DNA from: JACCXG01 sp963834305
Lineage (GTDB): Bacteria > Acidobacteriota > Vicinamibacteria > Vicinamibacterales > 2-12-FULL-66-21
NCBI GenBank assembly: GCA_963834305.1
Contig: CAWIAX010000004.1
Location: 372,001 to 436,000, forward strand
Direction of reading: 5' to 3'
Length of the DNA stretch: 64,000 nt
Part shown: in pieces, positions 34,852-43,191 of the stretch
How the letters are laid out: each line of letters opens with the position of its first letter
How positions within the stretch are numbered: position 1 is the stretch's first letter
The notes under the pieces: generated by a model
What the model was told of the DNA's origin: nothing
What the model saw: only the letters and a program-made list of their open reading frames with translations
Databases searched by the model: none
Program-made: the position numbers and the translations under genes

Positions 34852-35942
34852 CACACGGCCTGCAGATTCCAGCCGAAGGGAGCCTGGATTTTCTTGCCCT
34901 CGGCGCGCTGATTCACCGGCTCGACCCGGGGATCATCCCGTTCCGGAAAGCCACCTCCTGCACCATCCACGTGAGCGGCGGCGAATTCAACACCGCGGCC
35001 AACCTGGCGGACTGCTTCGGGCTGCGCACCGGCATCGCCTCGGCGATGGTGGACTATCCGATCGGCGAGCTCATCGCCGGGCGGGTGCGCGCGATGGGCG
35101 TGACCCCGTTCTACAAGCGGTTCCCCCACGACGGCGTTCGCGGCCCGAACATGGCAACGGTCTACAGCGATCGCGGGTTCGGCGTGCGCGGCCCCATCGT
35201 CTTCTACAACCGCAGCGACGAGGCGGCCGCCCGCCTCAAACCCGGCGACTTCGACTGGGACCGCATCTTCGGCGCCGGCGTCCGCTGGTTCCACAGCGGC
35301 GGCATCTTTGCCTCCCTGTCTGAAACGACCTCGGAGCTCATCATCGAGGGGATGCAGGCCGCCAGGAAGCACGGCGCCATCGTTTCCCTCGACCTCAACT
35401 ATCGCGAGAAGCTCTGGCGCGCCGCCGGCGGTGCCGACCGCGCCGTCGCCACCCTCGGCCGCATCGTCGAGCACGTGGACGTGCTCGTCGGCAACGAGGA
35501 GGATCTTCAGAAAGGCCTCGGCATCGCCGGCCCGGAAGTGGCCGGCGGCGGTGCCGCGAAGGGCGGTCTCGACTCCGGCGCCTTCTTCGGCATGATCGAT
35601 CGGGTGGTCGAGCGGTATCCCCGCATCAAGGTGGTGGCGACCACGCTGCGGCACGTGCGCTCGACCAACAGCCACAGCTGGAGCGCCGTGGCGTGGGTCG
35701 ATGGCGAGACACACGTGGCGCCGACCTGCGAGCTCGACGTCTACGACCGCGTCGGCGGCGGCGACGGGTTTGCCTCGGGGCTGTTCTACGGCCTGCTGTC
35801 GGGCGAAGCGCCCGAGCAGGCGGTGCGGCTCGGCTGGGCGCACGGCGCGCTGATCACCGCGTTTCCCGGCGACACGACCATGGCCACGCTCGACCAGGTG
35901 CGGGCGTTCGCCCAGGGCGGCTCGGCGCGCATCCAGCGCTGA
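34848..35942 (+). CDS. PfkB-family sugar kinase, 2-keto-3-deoxygluconate kinase-like
   Basis: 364 residues from the ATG 34848-34850, which overlaps the gnd stop by 4 bp. PfkB features: N-terminal GG motif in VSGGEFNTAANLAD, substrate-side strand FDWDRIFGAGVRWFHSGGIF, SLDLNYREKLW and the catalytic, anion-hole C-terminal motif DRVGGGDGFASGLFYGLL. This pattern (YREKLW, extended length) fits 2-dehydro-3-deoxygluconokinase, which makes KDPG for the Entner-Doudoroff route. Coupling to gnd supports a sugar-acid pathway. No KDPG aldolase is in the window. Confidence 0.87.
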   Translation: MTHGLQIPAEGSLDFLALGALIHRLDPGIIPFRKATSCTIHVSGGEFNTAANLADCFGLRTGIASAMVDYPIGELIAGRVRAMGVTPFYKRFPHDGVRGPNMATVYSDRGFGVRGPIVFYNRSDEAAARLKPGDFDWDRIFGAGVRWFHSGGIFASLSETTSELIIEGMQAARKHGAIVSLDLNYREKLWRAAGGADRAVATLGRIVEHVDVLVGNEEDLQKGLGIAGPEVAGGGAAKGGLDSGAFFGMIDRVVERYPRIKVVATTLRHVRSTNSHSWSAVAWVDGETHVAPTCELDVYDRVGGGDGFASGLFYGLLSGEAPEQAVRLGWAHGALITAFPGDTTMATLDQVRAFAQGGSARIQR

Positions 35943-36004
35943 CGGCCGACCGCGGGCGCCGCGGCCGGCCAGCGTATCCAGTTTCACCATCGGAGGATCG
36001 ACAG

Positions 36005-36909
36005 ATGACGCGAGTGGTTTGCATGCTGGTGCTGTGTCTTGGCGCGGTGGCCGCCATCGGTTCGGGAACGGGCTCCGCGGCGGCGGTGCAGGCGACGCCG
36101 CTGCGGATCATCGCCTTCGGCGCGCACCCGGACGATGCCGAGCTGAAGGCGGCCGGGACGGCGGCAAAATGGGCCGCGGCCGGCCACAAGGTGAAGTTCG
36201 TGGCCATGACCAACGGCGACGTTGGCCACTTCTCGCAGGCCGGCGGGCCGCTCGCGCAGCGCCGCAAGGCGGAGGTCCAGGAGTGCGCGAAGATCCTCGG
36301 CATCGAGGTGGACGTGCTCGACATCCACGACGGCGAGCTGATGCCGACCCTCGAGAACCGGCGTACGGTGTCGCGGCTGATCCGCGACTGGCAGGCTGAC
36401 ATCGTGATGGGCCACCGGCCCTACGACTATCACCCCGACCACCGCTACACCGGCGTCCTTCTCAACGATTCGGCCATCGTGGTCATGGCGCCGTTCTTCG
36501 TGCCGGACACGAAGCCAACGCCGCGCAACCCGGTGTTCATGCACTATTCCGACGGGTTCGAGGATCCGAAGCCGTTCAGCCCGGCGGTCGTCGTCGGCAT
36601 CGACGAGGTGGCGGACAAGAAGTGGAAGTGCGTGTCGGCGATGCCGTCGCAGTTCGCCGACAAGGATTCGTGGCAGGGCAGGACGCTGCCGAACGCGCCG
36701 ACCGACGATGCCGGCCGCGCCACCTACATCCTCGATCTGATGAAGAAGCGGAATGCCGCGGTGGCGGAGCAGGTACCCGAGCGAAACTGATCGAGCTGTA
36801 TGGCGCGGAGCGGGGGAAGAAGATCCAGTATGCCGAGGCGTTCGGCCTGAATCAGTACGGCCGGCAGGCGCCGGCCGACGAGCTCAAGAAGATGTTCCCG
36901 ATCCCGTGA
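36005..36909 (+). CDS. Secreted PIG-L family deacetylase (LmbE-like), frame break near the end
   Basis: Start ATG 36005 with GGAGG at 35992-35996. A signal peptide (MTRVVCMLVLCLGAVAAIG) leads to the LmbE/PIG-L zinc site: AHPDDAE near residue 40 and HPDHRYTG near 145. These enzymes remove acetyl groups from GlcNAc-type amines. The plain frame ends early at 36790 (EQVPERN). Two extra bases, one G at 36772-36773 and one C at 36776-36778, explain this: without them the protein reads EQYRAKLIELYG and continues to AEAFGLNQYGRQAPADELKK and a stop at 36907-36909, as relatives do. The corrected stop touches the stop of inositol oxygenase with no gap. Probably co-transcribed after the sugar kinase (62 bp). 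Confidence 0.82.
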
Positions 36910-37716
36910 TTACCAGCTGAGGGGCTTGGGGAAGAACTCCTTCACCAGCGTCTCGTAGTACGGCATCAGGGCCTGGACGTCCGGCCGCGGCGAGCCCTTC
37001 GAGTAGAGGTCGTAGCGGTTGAAGGCGCGGACCCATTTGAGCATGGCGCGGTCCGTCTCGTTGGCGAACTGCGTGTATGCGCCTTCCTTGTGCCACGGGT
37101 AGAAGGAGTGGTAGCGCAGCATGTAGAGCGCTTCCTGCGGCAGGTAGTCCTTCACCACGTGGTAGACGTATTCGTCGTGCCCCCACGACATGTGCACGTT
37201 GTCGAAACCGCAGCCCGGCTCGTAGATGCCGTTCTCGGTCTGGTACTCGGGTACGTCTCTGTCGGGGTTGTGCGCGAAGAACCGGCTGTGGACGATCTTC
37301 GGCGACCACCGGCAGCCGACGGGGAAGGTATCGCCGACCACGGCCCACTGCGGCTCGCCGAACAGGCAGAGGATCTTGCCGAGATCGTGGACCAGGCCGG
37401 TCGCGATGAACCAGCGGGGCTGATTGGCGGCGCGAATCGACTCGGCCGTCTGCAGCGCGTGCTCGATCTGGGTGAAGTCGATGTCGGGGTCGCTGTCGTC
37501 CACCAGCGTGTTCAGGAAGTCGAGCGTTTCCCAGACCGTCATCACCCGCCGGTTCAGCGCCAGGTAGTCGCGCTTCTTCCCCAGCACGAAATCGACCGTC
37601 TGGTAGGTGTGGTTCAGGCGATAGAACTCTTCCACCCGCGGGTTGGCGTCTTCGTAGTTCCGAAACTGCTCAACCGGCTTGGGCAGCAGCGGACTGCCCG
37701 TTTCGCGTATTTCCAT
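36910..37716 (-). CDS. Inositol oxygenase (MIOX)
   Basis: 268 residues from the ATG 37714-37716. The diiron HD-type site is intact: WFIATGLVHDLGKILCLFG (HD), MSWGHDEYVYHVVKD and MLRYHSFYPWHKEGAY, with NPDRDVPEYQTENGIYEPGC for substrate contacts. Length (~270) is close to the eukaryotic enzyme (~285). It splits myo-inositol with O2 to D-glucuronate. MIOX is best known from animals, plants and fungi and is sporadic in bacteria. Here it faces genes for sugar-acid metabolism (gnd, KDG kinase-like), consistent with glucuronate being fed onward. A heptamer hairpin lies just upstream of its start. Confidence 0.93.
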   Translation of the reverse strand: MEIRETGSPLLPKPVEQFRNYEDANPRVEEFYRLNHTYQTVDFVLGKKRDYLALNRRVMTVWETLDFLNTLVDDSDPDIDFTQIEHALQTAESIRAANQPRWFIATGLVHDLGKILCLFGEPQWAVVGDTFPVGCRWSPKIVHSRFFAHNPDRDVPEYQTENGIYEPGCGFDNVHMSWGHDEYVYHVVKDYLPQEALYMLRYHSFYPWHKEGAYTQFANETDRAMLKWVRAFNRYDLYSKGSPRPDVQALMPYYETLVKEFFPKPLSW

Positions 37717-37731
37717 GGATCCATGATAACG

Positions 37732-37805
37732 CAGGGTGCAAGGTGCAGGGTGCAAAGTGCAGGGTTCAGGAACCTTGCACCCTGCACCTTGCACCCTGAA
37801 CCCCG
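37732..37805. repeat. Heptamer array, AAGGTGC class, forming a long inverted repeat between divergent genes
   Basis: Direct units gggtgcaaggtgcagggtgc run from 37732 to about 37757, a ~13-base spacer follows, and the complementary units run from 37771 to 37798. The arms match over roughly 25 bases with one or two differences, so the region can form a long hairpin or cruciform. It sits in the 116-bp gap between inositol oxygenase (minus) and the TIR protein (plus), where both promoters must be. Confidence 0.85.
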
Positions 37806-37832
37806 TAGTTTCATACTGCCCAGGGGTGTCCT

Positions 37833-38831
37833 ATGGCCGGGGTGTTCATCAGCTACCGCCGTGACGACACATTGTGGTGCGCCGGGCGGCTGTTCGATCG
37901 ATTGAGCCGGACGTTCGGGGCGGGGCGCGTCTTCATCGACGTGGAGTCGCTGCATCCGGCCGAACATTTCAGCGTGGCCCTGCAGCGCCGGGTCAGTTCG
38001 AGCGATATCGTCCTGGTGCTCATCGGCCCGCGCTGGCTGGCGGCTGACGGCGACGGGGTCCGGCGGCTCGACAATCCCAAGGACCTCGTCCGCGCCGAGG
38101 TGGCCGCCGCCCTGGCGCTCGACAAGCCCATCATCCCCATCCTGGTCGAGCCGGCGGTGCGTCCCGAGCCCGGCGAGCTGCCGGAAGACATCCGCGGCAT
38201 CTGCGACTGCACGTTCTTCGAGCTGGAGCATGCCAAGTTCCCGAGCGACGCCGACCGGCTGATCGAGCTGGTGCGGGAAAAGACCGCCGTCGATCCGGCC
38301 GTGCCGCAGCGGCGGCTCGTCGACGGGCTGCGCAGTGCCGGGGGACCGTACGCGCTGTTCGCGCCCATCGCGATGCGGCTCGGACCTCGCGGCGCGCTGC
38401 TCGCAGCCACCCTCGCCCTGCTCCTCCTGGCGATTGCCTCGATCGGCGCCACCTACCGGGTGGCCCGCCGGGTCGCGCTGGTCGAAGGCGAAGAGAAGGG
38501 GCGATCGTACGAGGTGGCCCGCTACGAGGAACGGGCGCGCGCCCGCATGCTCGAGATGTTCCGCTTCAAGGGGGTGGTGACGGATGGCGCGGTCGGCATC
38601 CAGGGGGCCGAAGTCATCGTCGAGAACCGGCAGAGCGGGCGGCGCATCAAGCCGATCAAGAGCGTGACCGGCGGCCGCTACAACGTCGATCTGGGCGAGC
38701 TGCTGACGAGCGACGACGAGCTGCTGCGGGTGTCCGTGAAAATGCCGGGCTACACCGAGTTCGTGGACGAGTTCACGCTGAAGGGTGGCTTCGAGTACCG
38801 GTCGGTCCTCGTGCCGGAGAACTCGCGGTGA
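37833..38831 (+). CDS. TIR domain - membrane helix - carboxypeptidase-regulatory-like domain protein
   Basis: 332 residues from the ATG at 37833. TIR domain at ~1-130: GVFISYRRDDTLWCAGRLFD, RVFIDVESLHP, IVLVLIGPRWL, and the Glu helix RAEVAAALALDKPIIPILV. A single membrane helix (~190-212, ALLAATLALLLLAIASIGA) follows, then a coiled coil and a C-terminal beta domain (~245-330; GVVTDGAVGIQGAEVIVENR) like carboxypeptidase-regulatory folds. Same plan as the protein at 11822-13138 but with a different outer domain. The next gene starts 23 bp downstream and may be a partner. Function as NADase or adaptor is inference. Confidence 0.85.
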   Translation: MAGVFISYRRDDTLWCAGRLFDRLSRTFGAGRVFIDVESLHPAEHFSVALQRRVSSSDIVLVLIGPRWLAADGDGVRRLDNPKDLVRAEVAAALALDKPIIPILVEPAVRPEPGELPEDIRGICDCTFFELEHAKFPSDADRLIELVREKTAVDPAVPQRRLVDGLRSAGGPYALFAPIAMRLGPRGALLAATLALLLLAIASIGATYRVARRVALVEGEEKGRSYEVARYEERARARMLEMFRFKGVVTDGAVGIQGAEVIVENRQSGRRIKPIKSVTGGRYNVDLGELLTSDDELLRVSVKMPGYTEFVDEFTLKGGFEYRSVLVPENSR

Positions 38832-38853
38832 ATCCTGATTCAGGAAGGCGGCC

Positions 38854-39333
38854 GTGATGCTGTTCCAGCCCGTCGTATACGCTGTCGTCCTTGCCGCTAC
38901 CGCGCTGGCTGGCGTCGAGCTCCAGCGCAGCCGCGACGAGTGCCTGCCGCCGCGCGACCTCGCCCAGAAGTCGTTCGCCCGGATCGACGGGCTCGACGTG
39001 AAGTTCGCCTTCGTGTGGGTGGACGACATCCAGTCGAAGTTCGTCGGCGGCTACGATCCGTTCGACGTGTTCGTCGTGACCGGCCGGATCTACAGCCCCT
39101 TCGAGATGGCGAGCGGGAAGCTCGAGCGGCCCGCCTTCGAGCGGCTGTCTCGCCCGAGCCGGAACATCGAGCGCTTCGGGCCCTTCCGCGTGCCGGCGGC
39201 GCTTCCCCGCGACCGGCCGGCGGCCTTCCGCTTCGAGTCCGGTGGCGCGCCGTACGAGCTGCGGGTGACCGCCGTCAGGCCCGCGCGCTTCGGCGGTGAA
39301 GGGGTGATGACGTATCAGGTTTGCAAGGGCTAA
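38854..39333 (+). CDS. Small exported protein of unknown function downstream of a TIR protein
   Basis: 159 residues; GTG at 38854 or ATG at 38857, with AGGAAGG upstream. A signal peptide or N-terminal anchor (MLFQPVVYAVVLAATALAG) is followed by a soluble domain (RIDGLDVKFAFVWVDDIQSK, YDPFDVFVVTGRIYSPFEM). I recognise no family. It starts 23 bp after the TIR protein and shares its orientation, so an operon and a functional link are plausible. Its stop codon TAA is the first unit of a heptamer array. Confidence 0.65.
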   Translation: MMLFQPVVYAVVLAATALAGVELQRSRDECLPPRDLAQKSFARIDGLDVKFAFVWVDDIQSKFVGGYDPFDVFVVTGRIYSPFEMASGKLERPAFERLSRPSRNIERFGPFRVPAALPRDRPAAFRFESGGAPYELRVTAVRPARFGGEGVMTYQVCKG

Positions 39334-39359
39334 GGGCGAAGGGCGAAGGGCTAAAAGCC
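39331..39359. repeat. Short heptamer array, AAGGGCT class
   Basis: Units taagggc, gaagggc, gaagggc, taaaag start with the stop codon of the preceding gene and end just before the stop of the convergent hydroxy-acid oxidase. About four units. Confidence 0.8.
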
Positions 39360-39362
39360 TGG

Positions 39363-40580
39363 TCAGGATGATGCGACGGGCACCGGAGCGCGGGCGGTTG
39401 CTGGAGTTGGCTCGATGTAGCGGCCGTCCAGGTCGCCGACGGAGCCGCAGCCGAGGAGCTTCAGGGTGCGCAGGAGATCGTCCTGGAGGATCGCGATGGC
39501 TTTTGCAACCCCGGCCTCGCCGGCGGCGGCCAGGCCGTAGGCGTAGGCGCGGCCGATCAGCACCGCGCGCGCGCCGAGGCACAGCGCCTTGACGATGTCG
39601 CTGCCGCGGCGGATGCCGCCGTCCATCAGGATCTCGACCCGCCCTTCTACTGCGGCCACGACTTCGGGCAGCACGCGGATGCTGGCCGCGACCCCGTCGA
39701 GTTGCCGCCCGCCATGGTTCGACACGACGAGCGCATCGGCGCCCGCCGCGATCGCCAGGCGGGCGTCTTCGCCGGTGTGGATGCCCTTCACCACGATCGG
39801 GCCGTTCCAGGCACCCCGGATCCACGCGAGGTCGTTCCAGGTGATCAGCGACTTGGCCAGCGTGGCCGGCACGTCGGCGTATAGCATCTCGCTGCCGTCG
39901 GGCATGGCCACGTTGGGGAACTTCATCAGACCGCCGTCGCCGAAAAAACCGGCCAGCCAGCGCGGCCGGGCCAGGAACTGGCCGAGGTGCGGCAGTATCG
40001 GCAGGACGCCGCGGCCGACGAGCGCCTTCGAGCCGTTGCGCAGGTCGCGCTCCCGCATGCCCGCCACCGGCGTGTCGATGGTGACGACGAGGACCGAGTA
40101 GCCGCAGGCACGCGCGCGTTCGAGCATCGCGGTGGTCGAGCCGCGGTCGCCGACGAGATAGAGCTGGAGCCAGGCGGGCCCGCTCGTTCCCCGCTTGACG
40201 TCTTCGAGCCGGCAGCCGGAGAACGTGGACAGGATGTAGCCGGTTCCGGCAGCGCCGGCGGCGCGGGCGGCCGCTTCCTCACCACGCGGGAAGAGCATCC
40301 GGCTGCTGCCGACGGGCGCCAGCAGGAAGGGCAGGGCGAGGGGCATGCCGAGCACGCTGGTACGGAGGTCGGGGGCGGGGGTGGCGACAGCGAGCCGCGG
40401 CCGGAACGTCCAGTCCTCGAAGGCGCGGCAGTTCTCGCGCAGGGTGACTTCCGCCTCGGCGCCACCGTCGATGTAGTCGAACACGACGCGTGGAGCGCGC
40501 CGCCGCGCCGCCTGCCGCAGATCCTCGATGCTCACCGCGCGCTCGACGCGCCGCCTGTCAATCCCCACCCGACCCTCCAC
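39363..40580 (-). CDS. FMN-dependent alpha-hydroxy-acid oxidase/dehydrogenase
   Basis: 405 residues if started at the ATG at 40580; the family-like start is nearer VSIEDLRQAARRRAPRVVFD (GTG, about 16 codons in). FMN-binding and active-site motifs of the lactate/glycolate oxidase family: VFDYIDGGAEAE, LAPVGSSRMLFPRGE, VVTIDTPVAGMRERDLRNG, IVVKGIHTGEDARLA, and the catalytic His/Arg in VVSNHGGRQLDG, ending with DGGIRRGSDIVKALCLGARA. It oxidises a 2-hydroxy acid such as lactate or mandelate to the 2-oxo acid. It forms a minus-strand run with the Nramp-like transporter (22 bp) and the Gfo/Idh/MocA enzyme, suggesting uptake and oxidation of a hydroxy or sugar acid. Confidence 0.9.
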   Translation of the reverse strand: MEGRVGIDRRRVERAVSIEDLRQAARRRAPRVVFDYIDGGAEAEVTLRENCRAFEDWTFRPRLAVATPAPDLRTSVLGMPLALPFLLAPVGSSRMLFPRGEEAAARAAGAAGTGYILSTFSGCRLEDVKRGTSGPAWLQLYLVGDRGSTTAMLERARACGYSVLVVTIDTPVAGMRERDLRNGSKALVGRGVLPILPHLGQFLARPRWLAGFFGDGGLMKFPNVAMPDGSEMLYADVPATLAKSLITWNDLAWIRGAWNGPIVVKGIHTGEDARLAIAAGADALVVSNHGGRQLDGVAASIRVLPEVVAAVEGRVEILMDGGIRRGSDIVKALCLGARAVLIGRAYAYGLAAAGEAGVAKAIAILQDDLLRTLKLLGCGSVGDLDGRYIEPTPATARAPVPVASS

Positions 40581-40602
40581 GCGCAGGCCGCGACCCGTCC
40601 CG

Positions 40603-41985
40603 CTAGAGCAGCCCGAGCCGCGACCCGGCGTAATACGACGCGAACCCGAGCATCACCACCGTCGAGACCCAGAGCAGCAGGGTGGTCGCCGCGGTCGGCT
40701 GGATGTCCGCCGGCACGTGCCGGTGCCGCAGGTAGATCGCCGCCGCGCCGATCACCGGCAGCATCAGCGCCTGGGCCACGCCGCCCATCACGACCATCTG
40801 GACGGGCGACTCGATGAACCAGTAGAGCAGCGCCGGCACAATCGCCAGCACCAGCACGAACCGGTTGCGCCACCGCAGCCGGCTGGCGCCGTCCTCGCGG
40901 GCGTAGCCGCCGGCGATGCGGACGGCATCGGCAAAGAGCCGCGCGTGCGCCGCGGACGAGGCGAAGATGGTGCCGTAGAGGGTGACGACCGCGCCGGCGT
41001 AGAACAGCCAGAGTGCCCAGTCGCCCAGCGTCTGCGTGTAGATGCTCGACAGCACGGCAATCGTGTCGCGGTCGGCCGGGATGACGCCCATCCGGTGCAG
41101 CACGCCGGCGCCCAGCAGGTAGAACGCGATGGTGGCCATCGTATAGATGACCAGCGAGCACAGGATGTCGAGGTGCATGACGCGGATCCAGCCGCGTGCC
41201 CGGCCGATCCACGCCGGCGAGCTGTCGCGCGGGCCGACGAAGCGGGCGTAGCCCTTCTCGACGCACCAGTAGGGATACATCACCAGCTCGGTCGCGCCGA
41301 CGCCGGTGATCCCGAACACCGCGATCGCTGTCGCCAGGCCGGCCGCCGGCAGCTGGAAGCTCAGCCCGCGCGCGAGATCGGGGGGTGTCACCGCGTCCGG
41401 CAGCCGCAGCAGCACGACGGCCGCGCAGATGGTCAGGACGGTGAAGAGCCCGACCTTCACGAACGCCAGGCGCTCGATCCGGTTGTAGCCGCCGCCGAGG
41501 AGCAGCGCAATCGTCACGATCACGCAGACGCCGACCCACGCGGTCACCGGCAGCGCCGGTACCAGCATGTGCAGCACCTGGCCGACGCCGCCGTACATGC
41601 CGCCGACCTGCAGCAGCGTCAGCGTGACGGTCAGGCCCCAGGCCCACACCACCCAGCTCACGCCGAGGCGCGGGCCCGGCACGCGGTTGAACCCCTCGAG
41701 GCCGGTGTGGCCGGTCGCGATCGTGTAGCGGCCGAGCTCCGCCTGGACGACCGGCTTGATGGCACAGCTGACCAGGATGATCCACAGCGCCGCGAATCCG
41801 ACCTGCGCCCCGAGCGTGGTCGTGGCGATGAGCTCGCCCGAGCCGACGATCGAGGCGGCGAGGACCATGCCGGGTCCGACGCGGCGGAACGACGCCGCGA
41901 TCGTCGTCGGCGGCGCTTCGACCGCCGACGGCGACAGGACGTAGGGGTCGCCGCTGTCCGGCGGCGCCGGGATGGTCATCGTCAT
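40603..41985 (-). CDS. Nramp-related membrane transporter lacking the usual metal motifs
   Basis: 460 residues from the ATG at 41985, with about 11-12 membrane helices. The fold is that of Nramp (GPGMVLAASIVGSGELIATT in helix 1, VEKGYARFVGPRD in the loop, AIAVFGITGVGATELVMYPY in helix 6). In metal carriers helix 1 reads DPGN and helix 6 has MPH; here these positions read SIVGSGE and a segment without MPH. Loss of the metal-binding Asp/Asn and Met argues against Mn/Fe transport; Nramp-related carriers with altered motifs handle other substrates. Its genomic partners (hydroxy-acid oxidase 22 bp downstream, Gfo/Idh/MocA 3 bp upstream) hint at an organic acid. The fold assignment is good, the substrate is open. 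Confidence 0.85.
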   Translation of the reverse strand: MTMTIPAPPDSGDPYVLSPSAVEAPPTTIAASFRRVGPGMVLAASIVGSGELIATTTLGAQVGFAALWIILVSCAIKPVVQAELGRYTIATGHTGLEGFNRVPGPRLGVSWVVWAWGLTVTLTLLQVGGMYGGVGQVLHMLVPALPVTAWVGVCVIVTIALLLGGGYNRIERLAFVKVGLFTVLTICAAVVLLRLPDAVTPPDLARGLSFQLPAAGLATAIAVFGITGVGATELVMYPYWCVEKGYARFVGPRDSSPAWIGRARGWIRVMHLDILCSLVIYTMATIAFYLLGAGVLHRMGVIPADRDTIAVLSSIYTQTLGDWALWLFYAGAVVTLYGTIFASSAAHARLFADAVRIAGGYAREDGASRLRWRNRFVLVLAIVPALLYWFIESPVQMVVMGGVAQALMLPVIGAAAIYLRHRHVPADIQPTAATTLLLWVSTVVMLGFASYYAGSRLGLL

Positions 41986-41988
41986 CGA

Positions 41989-43104
41989 TCAGGCCGGAAG
42001 GAGCGGCAGCGGGACCGGCACGCCACCCTGATCGGCGGAGCGATCGGCGGCGATGCAGATCTCCATGGTCTTCTGGGCGTCGAACACGCTGATCGTGGTC
42101 TCGCGATCCTCGCGGACGCAGGCGACCAGCTCGTCGATCTCCGCCTGGAACGGATGATGGCTCACGTCAGCCGAATCGGGCATCGCGCACCGGATGCGGA
42201 TCCCGGGGCGCCCGACCGCGTCGGTGCCGGCCTCGAGCTGGACGTCGGCGAAGGGATTCGCAGCGGCCAGCTCCTCGAGATCGAGCGGCGTCTTCTCCCA
42301 CTGGAGCAGGTCCTGGCGCATCGTGGCGAGGTCGCCCATCAGCTCGACCTGGAAGTTGTACGGCATCATGAAATCGGTCGAGCTGGTGACGTGGCCGAGC
42401 GCACCGCCGTCGAGGACGAGATTGGCGATGATCGATGTCGGCCACTCGTAGCCCTCGGTGAAGTGCGTCTGCAGCGCGCTCACGGCAACCGCCTCCTTGC
42501 CGGAGCACCAGCGCAGGGCGTCCACCGCGTGGCAGCCGGCCGCCAGCAGGTGGCTGCCGCCGCCCTCCCTGGTCCGGACCCAGTTCCATCCGGAGTACCA
42601 GTCGGTGACCCGCGACAGGTACTGCACGCGCGCGAAGCGGATGTTGCCCAGGCGCCCGGACTCCCGCAGCCAGTGCGCGAACTTGAGCAGCGCGTTGTAG
42701 CGCAGCTCGAAGGAGACGATCGAGCGGACGCCCGCGCCTTTCACCGCGTCGCGGATGCGGCGGAGCTCCTCGACGGTGAGCCCGGTCGGCTTCTCGAGCA
42801 GCATGTGCTTGCCGGCGGCCGCCGCGGCCACCGCCTGGTCGGCGTGCAGGTTGTTGGGGGAGGAGATCGAGACGATGTCGACGTCGGGCGCCGAAATCAG
42901 CTCTTCGTACGAGCTTGCGATCTTCGCCTTCGAGAGGTCGACCCCGTTCTTCGCGGCGCTCGCGCGGGTCCGCGCCTCGTCGCCGCCGCCGTAGACCCAG
43001 GTCACGTCCGAATGTGGATTCTTGTCGAACGCCTGGATGTGCTGCGCACCGCACCAGCCGACCCCGCAGATCCCGACCCCGAGTGTTCCAGTGTGTGTAG
43101 GCAT
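41989..43104 (-). CDS. Gfo/Idh/MocA-family oxidoreductase
   Basis: 371 residues from the ATG at 43104. Rossmann motif LGVGICGVGWCGAQHI, the family signature LLEKPTGLTVEELRRI and the second-domain motif GGGSHLLAAGCHAVDALRW with the catalytic His. Such enzymes oxidise or reduce sugars, sugar acids or inositols with NAD(P). First gene of the three-gene minus-strand run with the Nramp-like transporter and hydroxy-acid oxidase. It is divergent from the large propeller/cytochrome gene (87-bp gap). Confidence 0.92.
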   Translation of the reverse strand: MPTHTGTLGVGICGVGWCGAQHIQAFDKNPHSDVTWVYGGGDEARTRASAAKNGVDLSKAKIASSYEELISAPDVDIVSISSPNNLHADQAVAAAAAGKHMLLEKPTGLTVEELRRIRDAVKGAGVRSIVSFELRYNALLKFAHWLRESGRLGNIRFARVQYLSRVTDWYSGWNWVRTREGGGSHLLAAGCHAVDALRWCSGKEAVAVSALQTHFTEGYEWPTSIIANLVLDGGALGHVTSSTDFMMPYNFQVELMGDLATMRQDLLQWEKTPLDLEELAAANPFADVQLEAGTDAVGRPGIRIRCAMPDSADVSHHPFQAEIDELVACVREDRETTISVFDAQKTMEICIAADRSADQGGVPVPLPLLPA

Positions 43105-43191
43105 GAGTAGTCGAAGCCTACCTCAAACCGGGTGCGGCCGCAGCGCCGGCATTCGACTCGGGTCTGCGAGTTGGCCTACATTACTCCTACC

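Noticed and set aside
36005..36790. PIG-L protein ending at 36790 as a natural short form
   Set aside because: The following bases encode a conserved-looking tail in another frame up to the stop at 36909, so the early stop is better explained by two extra bases.
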